From: Lachnoclostridium sp. UBA1781
GTDB lineage: Bacteria; Bacillota; Clostridia; Lachnospirales; Lachnospiraceae
Assembly (NCBI GenBank): GCA_002315495.1
Contig: DCGJ01000038.1
Location: 1 to 22,353 of the forward strand
Direction of reading: 5' to 3'
DNA: 22,353 bases
The position numbers were made by a program, and so were the translations under genes. The notes below the pieces were generated by a model that was given only the letters and a program-made list of their open reading frames with translations, did no database searches and had not been told where the DNA came from. Positions 19,601 through 22,353 of the stretch are shown here, piece after piece (positions within the stretch are counted from its first letter, which is position 1; every line of letters starts with the position of its first letter).

Positions 19601-22353
19601 CGGTGAAAAAGATGCTACCTTAAAGATTTATCTGAAAGATAAAGACGGTGGAACGAATACCGGTTATGTGGTAGATTCTGTAACCGCGGATTCGAACGCG
19701 CTGTCGTTCAGAGACGCCACCTATAACGATGATAAGACCATCCAGACTGTAAAAGTGGATATGGCTAATCTTACTTCATCCAACGATATCACGATTACAG
19801 TCGCCTTGAAGGCAGTTTCGGCGACGGTAAATCCAACCATTTCTGTAGCTCCGACCAGTGTAGATTACGGATATACAGAAGCTGCTGCACCGGTATTTTC
19901 CGTCAGCGCTGTTCCTGCATCTACAGACAATGTAACTGCAGATGATTATACGTACACGTATGATTGGACATTTACGAACTTCAAGGAAGGTACCGTAATT
20001 GAGCATGCCGGCACGGAGTCGACCTATCGCCTTCCAACCGGACTTGCATACGCAAAGAATATGTACACTGCAAAGGTAATGGTAACCGCAACCCGTAAGG
20101 ATAACGGCGAGTCCATTTCTGTGCCGGTAAGCGCTACAGTGAACGTAAACAAGGCAAAATACGTGCCGAAGATTACCTTTAACGGTGATTCTACGGTAAC
20201 CGGTTCTTGGATCTATGGCGAGAAGCGTCAGGTGATTGGCGTCAGTCAGACCTTCGAGAATCCTACCGTTACCTACTACTATCGTCCGGCAGACTCCACC
20301 GATGACAATGCATGGACGACCAAGATGCCAACGGATGTTGGTACCTGGTCTGTATATGCAAAGCTTTCGGAGACGGCAAACTACTTGGAAATTAAGACCG
20401 CTGTTACGACTTATGAGATTAAGGCGAACAAGCTGTCCGCGCCGACCGGTCTTACAATGGAGCGTAACGGCAATACAACTGAATACGGTAAGATTTCCTG
20501 GAACGCAGTAACCACCGGCGTGAGAGCAGATAGCATTTACGAAAATGCGAACACAAACAATATCAGCGATTCTAACATCGCAGTTTCCTATAAGGTAACA
20601 TTGTATCGCTTCACCGGCGGTTCCGAAGGTGATATGAGCGATGACACCCTTTGGGAAAAAGTAAAGGATTACACAACCACGAATACATCCATGAATATTG
20701 CAGCTGATATGGGTAAGAATGCCTATAGTTACAAGTTCAGTGTTCAGGCTATCAGTGGTAATAAGACGAACTGTGAAGACAGTGATGTTGCGACCTCCGG
20801 TGTAACAAAGGTTTTGGCAACCTTGGTTGCATTTGACACGACGGTTTCGACCGAAGCAGGCGCAACCTCTACCTTCTCCAAGGTTTATGATGCAAACCCA
20901 ATTCGACTTACGGTTAAGCTTGAGGGCGAATATGGTAGTGGTGCGGTAACCTACAAGTGGTACAAGAATGACGTATTGCTTACGAATGTAGCGGCTGACT
21001 CCGCATTTTACGATGTCATTCATGTAAATGAGAGCGCAACCTATTCCTGTGCAATCTCTATTGAAGGCTACGCAGACACATTGTATTCCACTTATGAAGC
21101 AGTAACGATTACCAAGAATAATCTGACGATTAAGGCAAATGAGCACACCATTACCTATGGTGACGCTCCAAGCAATAATGGAGTTACAATCAGTGGGCTT
21201 CAGAAGAATACGGTAACAAATATCTTCAATATTACGATTTCGGATGATGAGAGCGTTCTTAAGAAGGTGCAGACGACCGGTTCGAGAGACACGGTGCTTT
21301 CGACAAGCACGAAGGAGGATCTTGTTCTTGGTAAGGACAAGCCGGCAAGCCTTACGTACAGTTATAATTACAGTCAGTACGGCGATATCGGTGATTACAA
21401 AATCACGGTTAGTGGTGTATACGCTGATGACTATAATGTAACATTTGAATCCAATACTCTTCATGTAATCCCGAAGGTGGTTCGCGTGAAGTGGTTTGGT
21501 GAAAATGATGACACTTCCGACTTCAGTTGGGTTTATGACGGCAAGGAGCATTTGCCTAGTGCAAAGGTTTTGGAAGAAGATCTTGTGAATAACGACGTTG
21601 TTACTGTTACAAAGTACAGCGACAAGAAGACCTTGGTGGGTGAATATACGGCTTCGGTACTTGAAATCAGCGATGATAACTATGTGCTGACGACTGATAC
21701 CAACAATACGACACATGCTTTTAGCATCACGAAGTGCCCGATTATCGTTACGGCAGCAAGCCTTACCAAGATGTATGACGGTACTGAGTACTCCATTGCA
21801 GCAAATGTATATGGTAAAGCAGAGACGCTTCCTGACGGACATTCCATTACGGAAGTTACAACGCTTGGTTCCAGAACCGTATACGGTGAGGTTAGTACCG
21901 AGATTACGGAAGGTAGTGTGAAGATTGTAAATGCGGCAGGAACGAATGTAACTGACCAGTTTACGATTACCCTTAAGAAGGGCAGCATTTCCATTACGAA
22001 GAGACCGATTACCCTTATTGCAGCTAGCGATGAGAAGATGTATGACGGCACACCTCTTACCAATGGAACTATTCTTGTTAGCACGACGGAAGGTAAAGGT
22101 CTTGCAGGAAGTGGAGACGATAAGGATGTAGTCAGTGGCTCTATGACTGCTGCAAGTACCATTACGCATGTATCGAACGCAACTAATAACAATGAAATTA
22201 AGGAAGATTCTGTAATCATTACGGATAAGAATGACAATGTGGTGACTGATTCTTATCTGATTACCCTCAAGCCAGGTACCCTGAAGATTACACAGAGACC
22301 GCTTGAAATTACGGCTGACAGTACTTCAAAGACTTATGATGGAACGGCACTTA
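7590..22353 (+). CDS. Giant secreted repeat protein (FN3-like, InlB-like, YDG/MBG domains), 3' partial
   Basis: One open frame of 4,921 complete codons with no stop up to the window edge, so the product exceeds about 500 kDa. ATG 7590 is supported by AGGTGG at 7576-7581. Residues 1-35 are a signal peptide. The mature part is almost entirely beta-type repeats: FN3-like modules near 147-244, 934-1046, 3871-3970 and 4283-4415; YVKD[AS]AGN elements at 398-404 and 1222-1228; InlB/Listeria-Bacteroides-like repeats with GW cores at about 463, 1432, 2313 and 2570; MucBP-like strands near 1314-1390; and YDG/MBG-type domains near 511, 713, 783 and 866, then in arrays at 2759-3868 and 4433-4921. Such domains occur in adhesins and other surface proteins of gut Firmicutes; their ligands are mostly unknown and no enzyme domain is visible here. 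The C terminus and any anchor (LPXTG, S-layer or choline-binding repeats) lie outside the window. It stands alone with its own promoter. A cell-surface adhesin is the best guess, and its ligand is unknown. Confidence 0.93.
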   Translation, partial: MKNGWQKRAISLLLAVMMAFLPGMESLDNVFTARAEEPSAEEGTVFGISVNEEKGSEFNVAYGDAMNLAIYVKSGPEAELSNQAFRITSDYTALGETYVNGSVLTKEPASTFLIFATGEEADGTGVRIGNASDPYKVTVIANTLANPTNLSWTGENGTTASWSAVTTAVSGSTLVGTTVVDSYTVVLYKDGTAMKSIPNVTTTTCDLSEYITENGIYTFAVQAKSAATTYYNDSQISDKSSAIALVEVNVSAEEGIATVNPSKVLVQGGNSTDVSASVKSGWEFESWSLAEGDQGATLTTNADGSVTVAIAADTTDLSVTIIAKAKDVTAPVIKVFYADTSGNLIIAEFSDAQSGVTEYAISTETDAANVTNWTTYNARLYPFIRKTPDAAGRYYLYVKDAAGNVSKSSAVSAIANESVSVSAIQLVDYYSGDVLQTDSKYLVEGATYSLPDGSRAGYDFQGWYEDADHNRKVTNKNIVIGNEPTTTSYYAAWKLADKQFSTNPEDYTNPYDGQGHKLSTYIDTTVYDSVEYQWYKVVDGESQAVTGETNSEITVKNVADSGVYYLQAKLTLNGETITVNSESATVTITPLSLSLEIKNVTAPFGTSKPSDKDYQILTTNDTKDDTKTYHIYVAGLATGETLASIDWTDVSVSNTYTTGANVGEYTLAIDAPSIANYTVSTTGAKYIVEAKNVSDENSGVSAALADTSAEFTYDGESHTPSVTVSDANAALTENDYEITYHNNTNAGEAYALVTFKNNYTGTIKVPFTIKKASIETNVAIEGWIYGNSSVAPSFTTEGISGEVTYEYCVKGSEEYTTTVPVNAGEYSVRAVIAEDANHLGYTTAAVDFTISRRTITLTAASEKFDYDGNAHSNSNYTQDGIFATNKEDFQSVQVKGSILDVGTAENIVEYTFNEAVNPNNYTIITVKGELEVKPTSITYPGNCKWNEELPGTASWVAIARKNLDGIKYEVQLVRIDSNGEIVTNEDGSVLVIDSAITENTEYDFSEKIREDADDTDCKYGYSFRVRTIVPDTEKNYSVSDDFSPEKPTIYTVRVRASASSISSFSGTMFGNERAGYTNVGILLQNETAELKATLLTGYQMKAWTNQSSGNAVKIMNPNQLNATIKVSNNLTQGYTDINLIAEAEDEKPVVTRFFGKNGDDLSYANLYLNATDTLGIVGYMFTKSDVLPDKDSEGWIVVDNKKEISKTCRIDIDDVGTYYAYVKDSAGNVVAAGNTITIYKISFDPGEGQGTMAPICKVQNENVTLPKADAFTCDGKAFINWQSSSGSRYGNQKTFSENANTVLTALWSNEAYSYTVQYYYMGTDGTYTETPTQTVEFNAAYGDIISSTDSLLQVTKAGFVRDDSEEYITENMTITAHNQSIKIYYKRLQYTITYNYTNPDGTTEEYVDTFYYDANVKTRKKPVYEGYAFIGWDYGKSGAEPEKMPAKNIEATGYFVQSNASVIINYYLQDLDSDGKVIATYSLDKVENFYSLNGEVLNYSASQADEYEGFTLNGFNITYGAAGGKTLPADANLDSKNGTVATAKANQMYVNYYYTRNYYTIKLEVGQEFHSNVRYSYTWENDEAIPYGAPISAYTYQTYNITEWKNNIDEGFFLSYNVDWSCGDEPETMPATNLTVRRIYVRDAYVTYRVVVHLADANGGYFTEVTGLFLTNAGKTVTVDASLLSNLKGIVPELQYYTLNEAKSTLSGVATAEDVGTLELDLYFDRKEVETVIKYYYETENGGYKQFAQVKKTGVWGTTYNVDVTTLFNGQELNGVTYTDVSKKDYDFCANDYVINYNAAYTTGPTRTWDKDLRDYIWKWGYSWSPSASIKTPAQYETVKDGVVATFGPLSSDGSTTACSSMTEVYKLVNGFSVYYSKVDKDTFYHIDIKYSSGSLAKVAFSGKNLTVDVQVPVEGSEETVTSTRKVRVVHKGEIFTYTLTYPDEGAFDGYHGAFEWNATYVYGDMREGITPVQIQTPYATEARTYYLKDNDSEYIYVIGGDELYRGNKFGYNYADITGYNAKLDYNEMVDYLTNYIATYKDTDSSWPLYYLYNPGWSTSGFFTDSTYTFRYEKYPTYTIRYMVNGGAPGPEHEYARDSMITLDMLTYDEVCLPPEGYHVAWFMDPEYETPVTEFKLTKDVIIYGKYERDRVLNTAYIYYQLPSDLYITEADLEDYKNDPLLTSTSETESYTLEDGAMTYTVEGKVTTYRYDGNICLIVKEIPSLSFAEISISANDFLLEEFSFDANANNILSAYASVEGTELKIYYTRGKYQLTIHPNVEAVENDTVISYTNGATIEPIVNPTKPGYIFAGWKWSKYDFEQEAYVDLANGDVVFDNTIDGQVSFAMPSLHLYAEGTWTPAELTSEYIIHYFENADKEYEIDLVSQLLGDSVYKTATTLTIDGVEKSGYTIYSDSEKTNVIGYCYESGNDTYFYSSGNQITAATLTLAQLVAIREQLKKADGTSYKSEDIVTNGDYIRTLEHFEYAYTVYKNGALMSTYKNAAATYLAAYGMTVGYYYSRNNDIVVNVYAAASDGGAEVGLLLLGEGDHTYGESVQLIATLKDGFTFVGWYHAEDVLIGYAEDKAAGTVKPLNEYTIKSDLTGLVTVDGTTSLSPIVTVYEDSDFIAITMPADVPEPSISISDDLTLDYGYTPSTGTQFTVVVNFPEGASDAVYVDEYTWYEVTVDDEGNVISRTELSEDAASMNIEEGKDAGTYYYQCAVMVKRSDNDRVLVRYSDVVTLSVKKVDMNLSTTGFSGLYNKQAHGVTASVEGLTLGTDYELYYANEELTAENYETVGSSTAITYVNVELDDDGNPITHTVYVYAKSLNKNYSDAAGSDTVLIKPVTLTLKQGTGKYSKTYDGTDNVYGDATDPTTDLGKLAASSCYTIQGLVEGDKSNSYLINTDAHFNSKDTATASIVTLADIELLLEITEGEYKVDSNYVFDSSFELVISGYITPLVIDAGWDADQLVYNGSSIVPNMVWNEFPSTIPTEEVAALKAGLVISGAQSNVGTYTAQATLKASTAYDTKNYKISEENRSHTFEIIKRIITLTAKDDTLPYDAASHGLEIIGSIGKNEKGVADAVIDMENGTITYSLGDGSTLTQYFSINGTETYTDAGTYENLKASAMEVHSVDSKNRSGNYTFVYEEGTLKIEPKSVYVTGFEAENKPYDGTTNASFKESMTITIHGVYEADQADVMFDASGVSAAFSDAFAGENKTVNLTYDASATFLGGDKAGNYTFSIADSQKTTQADITGATIYVTPQNATIIYGEEAIYNAANDADNTFHVTYSGFLGTDDASIISGTVSYKIVVDGEEQAYAATGANSVHVKDGGYTIVIDISGLTVADGAGRTNYCLKVDPEAVAKLVVTPRPISVVAGSDIQITKVYDTTVSVPSTQITLGDDYAFSNVIGNAASGVMNNNNGEADVITLSYTATYNNKNCKDANKVTLSSLSTTNKDYEIVTEFLELSARSSEETVSITPMEVSIRPVIDNITYGETPVGTGCAVGALAGSEKTNDVINFSKVKYTFTADEAGAVLISEHPEVGTYYVHVSGLQADNYTFLYEANTFKVNPKTLTITAKNKSGNFTYGDDYTLDIGYEFNGFVLEENEATLTAEGISFAVQAVDGTGAAVNAHSLPGTYDVVASAKKGENAATASKNYTFKFVKDSIVVSKKSISVTDLSKLVAVDDKAYDATTKVASGAIHPTVNAEAFSGIEAVDATYLESNVGISVSSATYDTKDVVLKDGSEDNKNVTVTYALDDYMSARYQLDGNQDKDVQAKILQVELTVSAVNKTTKYGVKAPAFTVKYSGFVGGETKAVLSGTLTYACDYTIESGHVSHVGTYDIVPSGYVEGNYKYTYQKGVLTVSATELGIATPSWSTDNLGTVIWDEVSGIGDVSVKEYHVHLYLGDKEVTSKTTTGTSYDFATYIYNHKNDQNYEGGIYTVKVYAIPNTENNVSPTNVSQNTRSVVSDNLYAAKIITVFKTGTGDEGQSLEFKPETSSTIMISGEKDATLKIYLKDKDGGTNTGYVVDSVTADSNALSFRDATYNDDKTIQTVKVDMANLTSSNDITITVALKAVSATVNPTISVAPTSVDYGYTEAAAPVFSVSAVPASTDNVTADDYTYTYDWTFTNFKEGTVIEHAGTESTYRLPTGLAYAKNMYTAKVMVTATRKDNGESISVPVSATVNVNKAKYVPKITFNGDSTVTGSWIYGEKRQVIGVSQTFENPTVTYYYRPADSTDDNAWTTKMPTDVGTWSVYAKLSETANYLEIKTAVTTYEIKANKLSAPTGLTMERNGNTTEYGKISWNAVTTGVRADSIYENANTNNISDSNIAVSYKVTLYRFTGGSEGDMSDDTLWEKVKDYTTTNTSMNIAADMGKNAYSYKFSVQAISGNKTNCEDSDVATSGVTKVLATLVAFDTTVSTEAGATSTFSKVYDANPIRLTVKLEGEYGSGAVTYKWYKNDVLLTNVAADSAFYDVIHVNESATYSCAISIEGYADTLYSTYEAVTITKNNLTIKANEHTITYGDAPSNNGVTISGLQKNTVTNIFNITISDDESVLKKVQTTGSRDTVLSTSTKEDLVLGKDKPASLTYSYNYSQYGDIGDYKITVSGVYADDYNVTFESNTLHVIPKVVRVKWFGENDDTSDFSWVYDGKEHLPSAKVLEEDLVNNDVVTVTKYSDKKTLVGEYTASVLEISDDNYVLTTDTNNTTHAFSITKCPIIVTAASLTKMYDGTEYSIAANVYGKAETLPDGHSITEVTTLGSRTVYGEVSTEITEGSVKIVNAAGTNVTDQFTITLKKGSISITKRPITLIAASDEKMYDGTPLTNGTILVSTTEGKGLAGSGDDKDVVSGSMTAASTITHVSNATNNNEIKEDSVIITDKNDNVVTDSYLITLKPGTLKITQRPLEITADSTSKTYDGTAL
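8028..10388 (+). other. Giant protein block A: FN3, AGN element, InlB-like, YDG/MBG
   Basis: Residues 147-933. Order: FN3-like domain (147-244), a linker with VTAPVI (about 332-337), a YYLYVKDAAGN element (394-404), an InlB-like repeat with GYDFQGWY (457-464) ending near W493, a YDG-start domain with a YQWYK core (511-600), a second beta domain, a YDG domain (Y713), a WIYG-type MBG domain (W783) and another YDG domain (Y866). This is the first full round of the module order seen again later in the protein. Confidence 0.7.
10389..11290 (+). other. Giant protein block B: second FN3 plus AGN lead module
   Basis: Residues 934-1234. An FN3-like domain (GTASWVAIARK onward), a linker with EKPVVTRFF, and YYAYVKDSAGN at 1218-1228 repeat the architecture of residues 147-404 at low identity. 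Spacing from FN3 start to AGN element is about 250 residues in block A and 285 in block B. Confidence 0.65.
11310..12770 (+). repeat. Giant protein: InlB-like and MucBP-like repeat cluster
   Basis: Residues about 1241-1727. Successive units begin with alternating-aromatic strands: ISFDPGEGQGTM, YTVQYYYMGTDGTY, YTITYNYTNPDGT, VIINYYLQDLDSDG. They end in short strands such as IKIYYKR or YVNYYYTR, with a GYAFIGWDYG core at W1432. This is the pattern of Listeria-Bacteroides (InlB B) and MucBP-type repeats. The units are diverged, with no long DNA-level identity seen by eye. Confidence 0.65.
12771..13815 (+). other. Giant protein: tyrosine/tryptophan-rich segment of unknown family
   Basis: Residues about 1728-2076. 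It starts with a MucBP-like strand (VIKYYYETENGGYK), but most of it does not show the GW core or the YDG signature of its neighbours. It is rich in Tyr and Trp (DYIWKWGYSWSPSASIKTP; LYRGNKFGYNYADITGYN; SSWPLYYLYNPGW). I recognise no family. It could hold a ligand-binding domain or be heavily diverged InlB-like repeats. Confidence 0.5.
13816..15500 (+). repeat. Giant protein: second InlB-like repeat cluster
   Basis: Residues about 2076-2637. InlB-like units recur: YTIRYMVNGGAPG with EGYHVAWFMDPEYE, YQLTIHPNVEAV with GYIFAGWKW (W2313), and VVNVYAAASDGGA with FTFVGWYHAED (W2570). Between them lie spacer strands with an unusually helical-looking piece (LTLAQLVAIREQLKKADG, about 2447-2464). Confidence 0.6.
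15505..19190 (+). repeat. Giant protein: first YDG/MBG domain array
   Basis: Residues about 2639-3867. It opens with an Ig-like DYGYT domain (Y2649), then tandem beta domains whose first strand carries a YDG-, YNG-, YDA- or YG-type turn at Y2759, Y2860 (KTYDGT), Y2971 (VYNGSS), Y3059 (PYDAAS), Y3169 (KPYDGT), Y3268 (IYGEEA), Y3385 (KVYDTT), Y3493 (TYGETP), Y3586 (TYGDDY), Y3689 (KAYDAT) and Y3794 (KYGVKAP). Typical closing strands read GNYTF, NYKI or NYTFLYE before the next unit. Mean spacing is about 100 residues. YDG-type and YGX-type units are mixed. Confidence 0.75.
19191..20430 (+). other. Giant protein block C: third FN3, DYGYT and WIYG domains
   Basis: Residues about 3868-4281. An FN3-like domain (ATPSWSTDNLGTVIWDEV onward), a unique linker with KATLKIYLKDKDGG-like wording near residues 4009-4022, a DYGYT Ig-like domain (Y4093, cf. 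Y2649), and a WIYG MBG domain (W4207, cf. W783). Confidence 0.6.
20431..22353 (+). repeat. Giant protein block D: fourth FN3 and second YDG/MBG array, open at the edge
   Basis: Residues about 4282-4921. An FN3-like domain (SAPTGLTMERNG onward, with YGKISWNAV) is followed by a YDG-start domain with a YKWYK core (Y4433), then YGX or YDG units at Y4523 (TYGDAP), Y4649 (VYDGKEH), Y4729 (KMYDGTEY), Y4818 (KMYDGTPL) and Y4916 (KTYDGTAL). The last unit is cut by the window end, so the array continues beyond it. Confidence 0.7.

Noticed and set aside
19776..22169. 797-residue minus-strand open frame
   Set aside because: It lies exactly antisense, codon for codon, to the giant gene. The sense translation has clear repeat domains, the antisense one shows no recognisable motif and an implausible Cys/Arg/Ile-rich composition. 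It arises from absence of TTA, CTA and TCA codons on the sense strand.
7590..22353. Frameshift or pseudogene within the giant repeat gene
   Set aside because: Codon phase checked at several points from start to edge is constant and domain wording continues without break.
15864..22353. CRISPR-like or satellite DNA repeat array
   Set aside because: The periodicity is at protein level (YDG/MBG units of about 80-125 residues) with diverged DNA; there are no short identical repeats with unique spacers.

Overview
The window looks like a chromosomal segment of a low-to-moderate GC Firmicute, most likely a Lachnospiraceae-type Clostridium. This rests on the lineage-flavoured NAD-dependent DNA ligase (SWKMDG and SDGLVLVYDD motifs), the short tmRNA tag ending in ADNRLAFAA, an acetyl-type MetA, and a giant secreted protein of the YDG/MBG plus InlB-like repeat kind common in gut and rumen clostridia. 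The assignment is an inference from sequence character, not from a search.

Layout. Positions 1-306 (minus strand) hold most of a tmRNA gene (ssrA), cut at its 3' end by the window edge, with a clear sigma-A promoter at 390-418. A divergent promoter at 441-469 reads into a compact co-directional run of five genes: rluF-like 23S rRNA pseudouridine synthase (529-1431), ligA (1452-3410), metA (3459-4382), a GH36 alpha-galactosidase (4428-6674) and a SpoU/TrmH RNA 2'-O-methyltransferase (6685-7440). Gaps are 10-48 nt and a strong intrinsic terminator closes the run at 7451-7492. The genes do not form one pathway: two modify RNA, one seals DNA, one starts methionine synthesis and one degrades alpha-galactosides.

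From 7590 to the right edge (two thirds of the window) there is one uninterrupted plus-strand reading frame of at least 4,921 codons that runs off the window. It has its own extended -10 promoter (7494-7521), a good ribosome binding site and an N-terminal signal peptide. It encodes a giant exported, repeat-built protein: FN3-like modules, InlB/Listeria-Bacteroides-like and MucBP-like repeats, a tyrosine-rich segment I cannot classify, and two long arrays of YDG/MBG-type beta domains. No anchor is visible because the C terminus lies outside the window. The domain order recurs in blocks, suggesting growth by duplication of multi-domain units. The long antisense open frames across this gene are codon-usage shadows.

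I see no insertion sequences, CRISPR arrays, tRNAs or rRNAs.
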